Of a DNA stretch of 64,000 nucleotides, positions 45,344 to 55,000 are shown in pieces. This stretch comes from Actinacidiphila cocklensis (GTDB lineage: Bacteria; Actinomycetota; Actinomycetes; Streptomycetales; Streptomycetaceae). A program made the position numbers and the translations under genes. Under the pieces are notes generated by a model. The model was not told the DNA's origin and searched no databases. It worked only from the letters and a program-made list of their open reading frames with translations. Position 1 is the first letter of the stretch, and each line of letters opens with the position of its first letter. Location: NCBI RefSeq assembly GCF_907177275.1, contig NZ_CAJSLV010000035.1, positions 62,001 through 126,000 of the forward strand, given 5' to 3'.

Positions 45344-45544
45344 TCAGCGGGTGACGGGGGCCTTCGGCAGCTCGTTGAGCACCGTACGGCGGGGGTTCGC
45401 GGTGGACTGCGGCAGCTCCCGTACGGGGGCGTCGGCGGCCGGCTCGGCCGGGGCGACCCCGAGTTCCGTCGCGTCCTTCAGATGGGCGAGAGTGGTACGC
45501 CGCGGGTTGGCGATCATCTGGCGGAACATCAGGGTGGTCTTCAT
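45344..45544 (-). CDS. Small protein with duplicated ANPRRT motif
   Basis: 66 residues, not recognised as a named family. MKTTLMFRQMIANPRRTTLAHL begins it (quoted in part), and ANPRRTVLNEL appears again after a Pro/Ala-rich acidic linker, so ANPRRT[TV]LxxL occurs twice, 37 residues apart. No signal peptide or transmembrane segment. The motif has the look of a short linear recognition element, separated by a disordered linker. It sits 75 bp upstream of the FAH gene on the same strand and is divergent from the first conservon. I recall similar short proteins in Streptomyces, but no function. Confidence 0.65.
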   Translation of the reverse strand: MKTTLMFRQMIANPRRTTLAHLKDATELGVAPAEPAADAPVRELPQSTANPRRTVLNELPKAPVTR

Positions 45545-46133
45545 CGGCCGTCGGGACCTCGGGGACTCGGCGCTCCGCGCGGGGCGGATCGCGGTTGACA
45601 GAAATGTGCCTCGTGTAAAGCACCACGCTAGCGGCGGCCATTCCCAGTGCCGGGCTGTCCAGACATCTGACAGGTTGTGATTTTGCTCACCAAGTGAGCG
45701 GCAATTCCGGCATTGCGGGCGCTCGCCCCCGATGCCCGAATCGGACATCAGGAACCGAACGCCAGGAAACACCCACCGGCCGACTACCGGGGGCGACCCG
45801 CGCGACCTGTGCGACCTTGACCCCAAGGTCCGCAATGCGGTGATTTCGGCGAATCCTGGATCGACGGAAAGTGCGGGCCGCTGGACAGTCAGTCACGGAA
45901 TCCAACAGGTCGGCTACGGGCCTTGTTGGGAGATCCAGCACTGTGCTGGAATTCCCCGGACCGCCGCATCTCCACCGAGCCGGCGCGCAGGGGGCGCGTA
46001 CGAGCACCGAGCGGCGGTGAAGGGCTTCCACGGCCTCCTCGCAATCCGGGGCGGTCCGGGCAGGCCCCCATGACTCGACACCGTCCTGTCCGCTTCATCG
46101 CGGGGGACGCCTGGTCCAGAGGTTGCGACGCTA
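45545..46133. promoter_or_regulatory. Divergent region between NPRRT protein and cvnA1
   Basis: 589 bp without a convincing gene. It is unusually AT-rich near 45590-45700. A perfect inverted repeat GCTCAC-CAA-GTGAGC lies at 45685-45699, a candidate operator. A TTGACA hexamer is at 45595-45600, but no well-spaced -10 follows. The cvnA1 promoter is presumably in the right half. Confidence 0.4.
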
Positions 46134-49100
46134 GTGCAGGGACGTTTCAAGAGGGACAGCGGCGCGGCGGGCGACCCGGAGCAGCAGCCCGGCGGGACCG
46201 GCAACGGTCCTGCCCAGGCTGCTGGTGACTCCGGAGGCGCCACGCCGGGAACGGCTGCGGCCACCGGACGGACGAGCACGCCCAGCGGCATCGAGGCGGG
46301 CCGGATCACCGGCCTTGACGGCAAGCCGGGATCGCGAATACTGATGCGCAACTGGCGCATCAGCACCCGTCTGGTGTCACTGCTGGCTCTGCCGGTGGTC
46401 ACCGCCGGCGCGCTCGGCGGCCTGCGCATCCACACCTCGATGCAGAACATCGGCCAGCTGCAGCGGATGAACTCGCTGACCGACATCGCCGAGCACGCGA
46501 CCGACCTGGCCGACGCCCTGGCCGAGGAGCGCGACAGCTCGGCCGGTCCGCTCAGCGCGGGCAGTCCCACCGACGCGGTCGCCGCCTCCCGGCAGACCAC
46601 GGACCGCGAGTACAAGCTCTACCGCGACGCGAGCGACAACATCTCCTCGAACGACTCGCTGTTCAGCGGCGTGCGTTCCAGCCTGATCGCGATCGACACC
46701 CAGCTGACCCAGCTCAGCCAGCTGCGGGACCAGGCCTTCACCAGCCAGTCCTCGATCGCCCAGACCGTCTCCTCCTACGACGGCCTGATCCAGTCGCTGC
46801 TCGGCCTGTCCGTCGACATGGCGCAGGCCACCCAGAACTCCGAGATGGTGACCAGCACCCGTGCTCTGGCGGCGTTCTCGTCCGCCAAGGAGTACGAGTC
46901 GATCCAGCGCGCGGTGATCAGCGCCGCGCTGGCCAAGGGCGGCCACCTCGACCTCGGCGACTACCAGTCGGTGAAGTCGGCGGCGGCCAACGAGGACATC
47001 AACCTCACCCGTTTCACGTTCCTGTACGGCCCCAAGAGCGCCGAGCTCATCAAGCCGATCTCGGGCGGCAACGACACGATCAGCGCGCACGACACGATGC
47101 GCGAGCGGATCGCGGCCACGCCCGACGCGATCGACGGCATCAACATCTCGTACCTGGACTGGGACGACGCCGCCAGGGCGAAGATCGACGCGATGAACCG
47201 CATCGAGCGGTCGCTGCTGAACGAGATGCGGCAGAAGTCACTCGAACTCCAGAGCACCGCCAAGCAGGACGCGCTGATCGCCGGTGCGATCATCCTGCTG
47301 GTCCTCGGTGTCGCCGTGGTCGGCGCCTTCGTCGTGGCCCGCTCCATGATCCGCTCGCTGCGCCGGCTGCAGCAGACCGCCCAGGACGTCGCCCAGAAGC
47401 GGCTGCCCGAGCTGGTCAAGCAGCTGTCGGACACCGACCCGCAGGACGTCGACACCTCGGTCGAGTCGATCGGCATCAACAGCCGCGACGAGATCGGCCA
47501 GGTGGCCCGCGCCTTCGACGAGGTCCACAGCGAGGCCGTACGGCTCGCCGCCGAGCAGGCGCTGCTGCGGGGCAACGTCAACGCGATGTTCACCAACCTC
47601 TCCCGCCGCAGCCAGGGCCTCATCCAGCGCCAGCTGTCGCTGATCTCCGAACTGGAGTCCCGCGAGGCCGACCCGGACCAGCTGTCCTCGCTGTTCAAGC
47701 TGGACCACCTCGCGACCCGTATGCGCCGCAACGGTGAGAACCTGCTGGTCCTCGCCGGTGAGGAGCCGGGCCGCCGGTGGACCCGGCCGGTCCCGCTGGT
47801 CGACGTGCTGCGCGCCGCGGCCTCCGAGGTGGAGCAGTACGAGCGCATCGAGCTGACCTCCGTGCCGTCGGCCGAGGTCACCGGACGTATCGTCAACGAC
47901 CTCGTCCACCTGCTCGCCGAGCTGCTGGAGAACGCCACGTCGTTCTCCTCCCCGCAGACCAAGGTGCGGGTCACCGGTCACGCGCTGCCCGACGGGCGGG
48001 TGCTGATCGAGATCCACGACACCGGTATCGGCCTGTCGCCCGAGGACCTGGCCGACATCAACGAGCGGCTGGCCAACCCGCCGACCGTGGACGTCGCGGT
48101 GTCCCGCCGCATGGGCCTGTTCGTGGTCGGCCGCCTGTCCCTGCGGCACGGCATCCGCATCCAGCTCCGCCCGTCCGACTCCGGCGGTACGACCGCGCTG
48201 GTCATGCTGCCGGTCGACGTGACGCAGGGCGGCGCAGGCCCCAAGGGCAACGCCATGGGCGGCGCGCGCGCCGGTGCCACTCCCCCGGCTCCCGCCGCGG
48301 GCGGCGGCTCGGGTGTGGCGGCGGCCTTCGGCAGCGCGCCCAACGCGCAGCAGGTCCCCAAGGCGCCGCAGCGCGGCCAGGTCGGCGGCGGCGCGCAGCG
48401 CCCGGCGCTGGCCCCGGGCGCGGGCCGGCCCGGCGGCGCCGCACCGCAGCAGCCGGGTACGCCCCGCTGGGCGGCGCAGGACGGCTCGCAGGGCTTCCCG
48501 GCGGACGACAGGGGGCTGCAGGACACCCCGCGCGGCCACGAGGACGTCGAGGCGTCTCCCGCGTTCGACGCCTTCGACGGCAGCGGCCAGGACACCGGCG
48601 CCAGGGCGGACTTCCGCCAGGGCGGCACCGACGACGCGTTCGGCGCCCCGCAGCAGGGCGGCCAGGGCGGCCCCGGCGGCCAGTTCCCGTCCCAGCCCCA
48701 GCCCCCGCAGCCGCAGGGCACCGGGCCGAGCGGCTTCCGCTCCGACGTCTTCGGCGGCCGGCCGGGTCCGCGGCAGGGCGGCGGCACCGACCAGCAGCGC
48801 CCGCAGGGCGGCCCCGGCGACACCGCGCAGTTCCCCGCGGTTCCCGCGGCCCGCGACGACTTCCAGCAGGGCGGCACGGGGCAGTTCCCGCCGCAGCGCG
48901 GCAACGACGGCCAGGACTTCGGCCGCGGCCCCCGCACCCCGCAGGAGACCTACGGCACCGGGCAGTTCCCGGTCCAGGGCGGCCCCGGCGACAACGGCCA
49001 GTTCGCCCGCCCCGGCCATGGACGCACCGACGGAACGGGCCAGTTCCCGGTCCAGGGCGGCCCCGGCGACACCGGGCAGTTCGCCCGCCCCGGCCAGGCA

Positions 49101-50183
49101 CTCAACGACGGCACCGGACAGTTCCCCGTCCAGGGCGACAACGGCCAGTTCGCCCGCCCCGGCCATGGACGCACCGACGGAACGGGCCAGTTCCCCGTTC
49201 AGGGCGGCCCCGGCGACACCGGGCAGTTCCCGGCCCAGCAGCAGCCCGGGCAGGGCGGTCCCGGTGACACCGCGCAGTTCCCCGCGGTCCGCGCCGACGA
49301 CACCTTCGGCGGCGGCACCGGGCAGTTCGCACCGCCCGCCGGCGGCCGGCCGCAGGGCGGCACCGGCTACCGCGACGGCGGCGTGCCGCAGTCGCCGTTC
49401 GACACCACGGGCCGGCCGCAGATGCCGGGCCAGGAGCGTACGGACGTCACGGGACAGCACCCGGTCGCACCGCAGCAGGGCATGCCGGGCACTCCGTTCC
49501 AGCAGCGGCCCGGGCAGCAGCCGCCCCAGCCGCAGCAGCCGTCCGAGCCGATGGCGCTGCCGCCGGCACAGACCAGGGGCGACGAGCCCACGCCGATCTT
49601 CTCGGCGATCGAGTCCGACTGGTTCCGCACCGGCCAGGCCGAGCGGATGCAGCAGATCCACGTCGAGCAGAGCGCGCGCGGCCAGCAGGCCCCGGCGGCG
49701 CCCCGCCCGGTGGGCCGCACCGCACCGCCGCAGCGGCCGCGTACCGAACGCCCGACCCCGGCCGGCCCGCAGCGGCCCGGCAGTGGTGCACCGCAGCAGC
49801 AGGCGCCGCAGTCCGCGCCCGCACCGGCGGCTGCCGCCGCGTCGGCGCCGCCCGCGCCCTCTGCGCAGCCGTTGCCGCGCGAGACGCCGAACTGGCGGAC
49901 CTCGCCCAACGACGCCCTGCGCCAGCGGGCCGAGGCGGTCCGTGAGCCGTCGGCCGGCGGGGTCACCCCCTCCGGGCTGCCGCGCCGGGTCCCGCGGGCG
50001 AACCTCGTCGCCGGTGGCGCGGCCCAGCCGACGCAGCCCCAGCCGGGCGGCCCGCAGGTCTCCCGTTCGCCCGACGACGTGCGCGGGCGGCTGACCAATC
50101 TCCGGCGGGGTATTCAGCAGGGCCGGGAGGCCGGCGGCACGACCGATGGCCGCGGTTTCGGTACGAATCATCAGGAGCGTTAG
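46134..50183 (+). CDS. cvnA: CvnA: conservon sensor kinase-like membrane protein (first conservon)
   Basis: 1349 residues. It has two transmembrane segments (about 79-98 and 380-402) around an extracytoplasmic all-helical nitrate/nitrite-sensor-type (NIT) domain (EERDSSAGPLSAGSPTDAV near residue 137). A HAMP-like segment, a helical region with HLATRMRRNGENLLVLAGEEP, and a HATPase_c domain follow (LAELLENATSFSSPQTKVRV, DTGIGL, MGLFVVGRLSLRHGIRIQL; about residues 589-694). The remaining 650 residues are Pro/Gly/Gln-rich, with repeated GTGQFPVQGGPGD units. It ends with a conserved GGVTPSGLPRRVP motif. CvnA senses a signal and acts with CvnB-D on development. GTG start. Confidence 0.93.
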   Translation: MQGRFKRDSGAAGDPEQQPGGTGNGPAQAAGDSGGATPGTAAATGRTSTPSGIEAGRITGLDGKPGSRILMRNWRISTRLVSLLALPVVTAGALGGLRIHTSMQNIGQLQRMNSLTDIAEHATDLADALAEERDSSAGPLSAGSPTDAVAASRQTTDREYKLYRDASDNISSNDSLFSGVRSSLIAIDTQLTQLSQLRDQAFTSQSSIAQTVSSYDGLIQSLLGLSVDMAQATQNSEMVTSTRALAAFSSAKEYESIQRAVISAALAKGGHLDLGDYQSVKSAAANEDINLTRFTFLYGPKSAELIKPISGGNDTISAHDTMRERIAATPDAIDGINISYLDWDDAARAKIDAMNRIERSLLNEMRQKSLELQSTAKQDALIAGAIILLVLGVAVVGAFVVARSMIRSLRRLQQTAQDVAQKRLPELVKQLSDTDPQDVDTSVESIGINSRDEIGQVARAFDEVHSEAVRLAAEQALLRGNVNAMFTNLSRRSQGLIQRQLSLISELESREADPDQLSSLFKLDHLATRMRRNGENLLVLAGEEPGRRWTRPVPLVDVLRAAASEVEQYERIELTSVPSAEVTGRIVNDLVHLLAELLENATSFSSPQTKVRVTGHALPDGRVLIEIHDTGIGLSPEDLADINERLANPPTVDVAVSRRMGLFVVGRLSLRHGIRIQLRPSDSGGTTALVMLPVDVTQGGAGPKGNAMGGARAGATPPAPAAGGGSGVAAAFGSAPNAQQVPKAPQRGQVGGGAQRPALAPGAGRPGGAAPQQPGTPRWAAQDGSQGFPADDRGLQDTPRGHEDVEASPAFDAFDGSGQDTGARADFRQGGTDDAFGAPQQGGQGGPGGQFPSQPQPPQPQGTGPSGFRSDVFGGRPGPRQGGGTDQQRPQGGPGDTAQFPAVPAARDDFQQGGTGQFPPQRGNDGQDFGRGPRTPQETYGTGQFPVQGGPGDNGQFARPGHGRTDGTGQFPVQGGPGDTGQFARPGQALNDGTGQFPVQGDNGQFARPGHGRTDGTGQFPVQGGPGDTGQFPAQQQPGQGGPGDTAQFPAVRADDTFGGGTGQFAPPAGGRPQGGTGYRDGGVPQSPFDTTGRPQMPGQERTDVTGQHPVAPQQGMPGTPFQQRPGQQPPQPQQPSEPMALPPAQTRGDEPTPIFSAIESDWFRTGQAERMQQIHVEQSARGQQAPAAPRPVGRTAPPQRPRTERPTPAGPQRPGSGAPQQQAPQSAPAPAAAAASAPPAPSAQPLPRETPNWRTSPNDALRQRAEAVREPSAGGVTPSGLPRRVPRANLVAGGAAQPTQPQPGGPQVSRSPDDVRGRLTNLRRGIQQGREAGGTTDGRGFGTNHQER
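48991..49195 (+). repeat. 147-bp period repeat in the cvnA1 tail
   Basis: A 58-bp sequence starting ACAACGGCCAGTTCGCC occurs exactly at 48991-49048 and again at 49138-49195, 147 bp apart. Between and around them are further imperfect copies of the coding unit GTGQFPVQGGPGD. In frame (147 = 49 codons), so the tail can lengthen or shorten without frameshift. Confidence 0.85.
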
Positions 50184-50606
50184 TTGAGTGCGATGAGCCA
50201 GGCGGCACAGAACCTGAACTGGTTGATCACCAACTTCGTGGACAACACCCCCGGGGTGTCCCACACCGTGGTGGTCTCCGCCGACGGCCTGCTGCTCGCG
50301 ATGTCCGACGGATTCCCCCGCGACCGCGCCGACCAGCTCGCCGCCGTCGCCTCCGGCCTGACCTCGCTCACCGCCGGAGCCTCCCGCATCTTCGAAGGCG
50401 GCAGCGTCAACCAGACCGTCGTCGAGATGGAACGCGGCTTCCTCTTCATCATGTCCGTCTCCGACGGCTCCTCCCTGGCCGTACTCGCCCACCCCGAGTG
50501 CGACATCGGCCTCGTCGGCTACGAAATGGCCCTGCTCGTCGACCGCGCAGGCACCGTACTGACCCCCGACCTCAGGGCCGAACTGCAGGGCAGCCTCATG
50601 CATTGA
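50184..50606 (+). CDS. cvnB: CvnB: roadblock/LC7 protein (first conservon)
   Basis: 140 residues from TTG 50184; AGGAG is 6 nt upstream of the TTG. The ATG at 50193 (MSQAAQNLNWL) is the alternative and the one used in annotated homologues as I remember. The roadblock/LC7 fold is typical of MglB-like regulators of small GTPases: TPGVSHTVVVSADGLLLAMSDGF and GYEMALLVDRAGTVLTPDLRAEL. It probably stimulates or anchors the CvnD GTPase (family inference). It is identical to the second-conservon copy over 406 bp. It begins 1 nt after the cvnA stop and is therefore coupled to it. Confidence 0.93.
   Translation: MSAMSQAAQNLNWLITNFVDNTPGVSHTVVVSADGLLLAMSDGFPRDRADQLAAVASGLTSLTAGASRIFEGGSVNQTVVEMERGFLFIMSVSDGSSLAVLAHPECDIGLVGYEMALLVDRAGTVLTPDLRAELQGSLMH
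50191..50596 (+). repeat. 406-bp perfect repeat, copy 1 (cvnB1)
   Basis: Base-for-base identical to 55288-55693, including all third codon positions. Divergence begins just outside: one base before it (G vs C), and after it the last codons differ (CATGCATTGA vs GCTCAACTAG). Confidence 0.95.
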
Positions 50607-50703
50607 GTCCCTCCCGGCGACTGCTCGCACGATCCGCCCATCCGCCCGCTCGTTCCCGTTTTTCCGCACCGCGACATGCACTGCCCGGACACGGAGGACC
50701 CTC

Positions 50704-51117
50704 ATGACCCCGCCACCCGCCTCGCCGGGCCAAGGCCCGTACGGCGCGTCCCACCACGCGCCGTACGGAGTGGAAGGTGATCAGCCGCTGGTGCGGCCGT
50801 ACGCCATGACCGGTGGCCGGACCAGGCCGCGCTATCAGCTCGCGATAGAGGCGCTGGTCAGCACGACAGCCGACCCTTCGCAGTACGCGGGACTGCTTCC
50901 CGAGCACCAGCGGATCTGCCACCTGACGCGGGAGATCAAGTCGGTGGCCGAGATCTCGGCGCTGCTGGCCATCCCGCTGGGTGTGGCCCGGATTCTCGTG
51001 GCCGACCTCGCCGAGGCCGGCATGGTCGCCATCCACCAGCCCGGCAGCGGCGAGGCCGGCGGCCAGCCTGACGTGACACTGCTTGAGAGGGTGCTCAGTG
51101 GACTTCGGAAGCTCTAG
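50704..51117 (+). CDS. cvnC: CvnC: DUF742 protein (first conservon)
   Basis: 137 residues. The DUF742 domain begins LVRPYAMTGGRTRPRYQLAIEALVST (about residue 28) and includes LPEHQRICHLTREIKSVAEISALLAIPLGVARILVADLAEAGMVAIHQP, a winged-helix-like fold. Its N-terminal tail is short compared with the second copy. GGAGGA precedes the ATG at 50704. CvnC interacts with CvnA and CvnD in S. coelicolor (family knowledge). Its last 20 bp overlap the cvnD start. Confidence 0.92.
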   Translation: MTPPPASPGQGPYGASHHAPYGVEGDQPLVRPYAMTGGRTRPRYQLAIEALVSTTADPSQYAGLLPEHQRICHLTREIKSVAEISALLAIPLGVARILVADLAEAGMVAIHQPGSGEAGGQPDVTLLERVLSGLRKL

Positions 51118-51706
51118 GGCGCAGTCGCAGCCTGCGTACGGTGCGGCGCCGCCGGCGCGTTCGACCACCTCCGCGAAGATCGTGGTGGCCGGCGGGTTCG
51201 GCGTGGGCAAGACGACCTTCGTCGGGGCCGTCTCCGAGATCAACCCGCTGCGTACCGAAGCGGTGATGACCTCGGCGTCGGCGGGGATCGACGATCTCAG
51301 CCACGTCCAGGACAAGACCACCACCACGGTGGCCATGGACTTCGGCCGTATCACGCTGGACGACGACCTGATCCTGTACCTGTTCGGCACGCCGGGCCAG
51401 GACCGCTTCTGGTTCATGTGGGACGACCTGGTACGCGGCGCGATCGGCGCCGTGGTGCTGGTCGACACCCGCCGCCTGGCGGACTGCTTCCCCGCGGTCG
51501 ACTACTTCGAGAACAGCGGCCTGCCGTTCGTCATCGCGCTCAACGGCTTCGACGGCCACCAGCCGTACCGCCCCGAAGAGGTGCGCGAGGCGCTGCAGAT
51601 CGGCCCCGAGGCGCCGATCATCACCACCGACGCCCGCCACCGCGGCGAGGCGAAGAGCGCGCTGATCACGCTGGTCGAGCATGCGCTGCTGGCACGGCTC
51701 AAATAA
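51098..51706 (+). CDS. cvnD: CvnD: small GTPase (first conservon)
   Basis: 202 residues from GTG 51098. Signature motifs: G1 GGFGVGKTTFVG, DxxG-type TVAMDFGRITL and LFGTPGQDRFWFMWDDL, and a NGFDGH segment where the NKxD guanine-specificity motif is expected. The G3 region GTPGQDRF resembles MglA/Rab-type GTPases. Conservon GTPases bind GTP and interact with CvnA-C at the membrane. It overlaps cvnC by 20 bp. The N-terminal extension SSRAQSQPAYGAAPPARS is longer than in the second copy (192 residues). Confidence 0.93.
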   Translation: MDFGSSRAQSQPAYGAAPPARSTTSAKIVVAGGFGVGKTTFVGAVSEINPLRTEAVMTSASAGIDDLSHVQDKTTTTVAMDFGRITLDDDLILYLFGTPGQDRFWFMWDDLVRGAIGAVVLVDTRRLADCFPAVDYFENSGLPFVIALNGFDGHQPYRPEEVREALQIGPEAPIITTDARHRGEAKSALITLVEHALLARLK

Positions 51707-52027
51707 CTCGTGCCGCTGGCAACTTGCCACGTCGAAGGCCATGGGGGCCGGTTGTGTCATCGGACACGGCCGGCCCGCCTTCATAACGTTTCGACAGAGT
51801 TTCCACCGGCTGAGAACACGGCTCGCGCTCAGCCGGTGCCGCAGCGCACACACTATTGGGCACCTATGCCCGGCTTTGCCCTCTTCTCCCGTTCCGCTTG
51901 CCGCCGAACACGCGTACGCGCACCGGTGCCGGACGTTTGGCCAGCACCCCCTTGGCGTGCTGAAATTCGCAGAACCCGAGCGTAGGAACGGCCTTCGTTG
52001 TGCCGTCGCCGAGAGGTTGTTGGTCCA
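51707..52027. promoter_or_regulatory. Intergenic region between the two conservons, with inverted repeat
   Basis: 321 bp separating cvnD1 from cvnA2. A perfect 11-bp inverted repeat CACCGGCTGAG / CTCAGCCGGTG at 51805-51815 and 51829-51839 with a 13-nt spacer could be a weak terminator for the first operon or a regulatory site of the second. AT-rich sequence at 51845-51870 may hold the second promoter. Confidence 0.5.
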
Positions 52028-55000
52028 GTGAGGAACACGAGGCGAGCCGAGGCGGGTGCCCAGCACGGCCCGCGCGGGAATTTCACGCCGCCGCAGCGTG
52101 CCGGGGGCACTCCCGCGGACCGGCCGGCCGACGCCCCGGTGCTGCCGGACCCCGGCGGCCGGCTGAGCCTGCGCAACTGGCGGGTGGCCACCCGGCTGAA
52201 CGCGATCCTCCTGATACCCGTGCTCGTCGCACTGGTCTTCGGCGGATTCCGGGTCAAGAGCTCGGTCGACACCTGGCACCAGGCCGACGACGCCGTGCGC
52301 ACCGCCGACCTCGTCAGGGCCGCGGCCACGTACAGCAACGCACTGATCAACGAGCGCGACCTCACCGTGGTTCCGCTGCTCGCCGGCAAGCGCACCGACC
52401 CGGCCGTCACCACCTCGCGGGCCGCCACCGACGCCGCCGCCCACGCCTTCGACGACGCGGCGGCCCGGATGCCGCACGAGGCGGGTCTGGAACGCCGGAT
52501 GGCCAACTTCCGTACGGTGGAGCCCGAGCTGGCCAACCTCCGCAAGGCCGCCTACACCCGCCAGCTCTCCGGTGTGCAGACCGAGGAGTGGTACGTCAAG
52601 ATCCAGCACCCGCTGATGGAGCTGGCCAACGAGCTGGGCTACGGCACCAGCAACATCACCGCCTACGGCCGTACGCTCTACGCCGTCTCGCTGTCGAAGG
52701 CCGCCGAGTCGCTGACCCGGTCGATCGGCATGCACATCCTGGTGGAGGACAAGCCCTCCCCGACCGAGCTGGCGCTGCTGAAGACCTCGCTCGGCTCGTA
52801 CCAGTACCTGGAGGGCATCGCCCTCGAGGAGTACAACGGCGGCGGCACCCCGGCTGACGTGCAGCGCCTGAAGGACGCGCAGAACGCGGCGCTGCAGAAG
52901 GGCCGCGACCAGGTCGCGGCGGCCAAGGAGAAGGCCACGGCCGCCGGGCAGGCCTTCGTCGTGCCGCCGGACCTGATCAAGATGGTCACCGAGATCGCCA
53001 CCCCGGGCCGCACCACCGCCCAGCTCACCGCCGAAGGCATCACCCCGCAGACCTACTTCGGGGCCTCCACGCTGTCCTTCGACGCCTACCGCACCGTCGA
53101 GGTACATCTCGCCGACCAGGCCGCGAGCGACGCGGCGAAGATCGCCTCCAACGCCAAGCGGGACGCGATCGTCAACTCCGCGATCGTGGTGGTCGCGCTG
53201 ATCATCGCGTTCATCGTGGCCGGCATGATGGCCCGCTCGATGAGCCGCAGCATGCGGCGGCTGCGCAGTGCGGCCTTCGAGATCGCCGAGACCCGGCTGC
53301 CCGGCCTGGTCGACCAGCTGTCGCGCACCGACCCGGGCCGGGTGGACACCTCGGTGGCGCCGATCCCGATCAACACCCAGGACGAGATCGGCGAGGTCGC
53401 CAGGGCCTTCGACCAGGTGCACCGCGAGGCCGTACGGCTCGCCGCCGAGCAGGCGCTGCTGCGGGGCAACGTCAACGCGATCTTCACCAACCTCTCGCTG
53501 CGCAACCAGGGCCTCATCCAGCGCCAGCTCACCCTGATCACCGAGCTGGAGAACAACGAGGCGGACCCGGACCAGCTGGAGAGCCTGTTCAAGATGGACC
53601 ACCTCGCGACGCGTATGCGCCGCAACGGTGAGAACCTGCTGGTGCTGGCCGGCGAGGAGCCGGCCAGGCAGTGGAACCAGGCGGTGCCGCTGGTGGACGT
53701 GCTGCGGGCGGCGGCCTCCGAGGTGGAGGCGTACGACCGCATCGAGCTGGTCGGCATCCCGGACAGCGACATCCACGGCAGTGCGGTCAGCGACCTGGTG
53801 CACCTGCTGGCGGAGCTGCTGGAGAACGCCACCACCTTCTCCTCGCCGCAGACCAAGGTGCGGGTGACCGCGACCCGGCTGCCGGACGGCCGGGTGATGG
53901 TCGAGATCCACGACAAGGGCATCGGGCTGACCGCGGAGGACTTCGCGGACATCAACCACAAGCTGGCGGAGCCGCCCACGGTGGACGTGGAGATCGCCAA
54001 GCGGATGGGCCTGTTCGTGGTCGGCCGGCTGTCCGACCGGCACGGCATCCGGGTGCAGCTGCGCCCGTCGGGCGAGCAGGCCGGCACCACCTCGCTGGTG
54101 ATGCTGCCCGAGCCGATCACCCACGGCGGTGGCGGCGACGAACTGGGCGATGGCGAGGGCGACTTCACCGTGTCGCGGATCGTGCCCGAGGCACCGGAGC
54201 AGCCCGCGCACGGCCGCTCCCACGAGTCGGCGGAGCTGGGCCGGCGCACCGCCGCGGAGCTGGGCTTCGACGACTCCCGGTACGACCAGCCCGCGGCGCT
54301 CGAAGCCGACGGCACCCCGGCCCTCGACCCGGTGGGCCGCTCGCTGCGGCGCGAGGGCCGCAGGGCGCAGCTGGAGGCGGCGGTCTCCGGCGACCGCGAC
54401 GACGAGCAGCTGCAGCCCGAACACCCTTACCAGCAGCAGCAGTTCGAACAGGCGCAGCAGCAGGCGCAGGCGCAGCAGCCGCAGCCTTTCGAGGGTTTTG
54501 AGCCGTACGGGCAGCAGCAGGGGCCGATCGAGCCCGTCGGGATGCCGCAGCAGGCCCAGGAAGGCCCCTACGAGCCCCACAGCGGCTACGAACCCTCAGG
54601 TTCGTACGACCAGAGCTTCGACTCCGGTTACCAGCAGCAGACTTACGAGCAGGGCTTCCAGGGTGGCTACGCCCAGCAGGGCTATCCGGCGCAGGCCGAG
54701 GGCGCCCCGTACGAGCAGAACGGATTCTTCGCTCAGCCGTACGGATCACCTGGCGAGCAGCCGGAAACGGTCTACGACCCCGGCTACGACCGCAACTTCG
54801 GTTCCGGCGACTTCAACGGGCTCCCCGAGCAGCCGTCCGAGAGCGTAGGCTCCCCCTCGCTGACGGACGCCGGCCTGCCGCGCCGGGACCGGACGCAGCG
54901 GAATGCACCTCAGGAACAGCCTGCTCAGGAGACGCCCGAGCCGCAGAACCAGCCGCAGAACCAGCCGCAGCCGGACGACTCCGGATGGCGGTCGAACAAC

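Noticed and set aside
45595..45625. TTGACA promoter for cvnA1
   Set aside because: The -35-like hexamer has no -10 hexamer at 16-18 bp, and it lies over 500 bp from the gene.
45687..46073. Short open frames on both strands in the cvnA1 upstream spacer
   Set aside because: No ribosome binding sites, no recognisable motifs, and they overlap each other on opposite strands.
47238..50705. Long minus-strand open frames opposite the conservons
   Set aside because: Shadows of cvnA1 and cvnB1; repetitive composition follows the sense repeats. The real genes have all conserved motifs on the plus strand.
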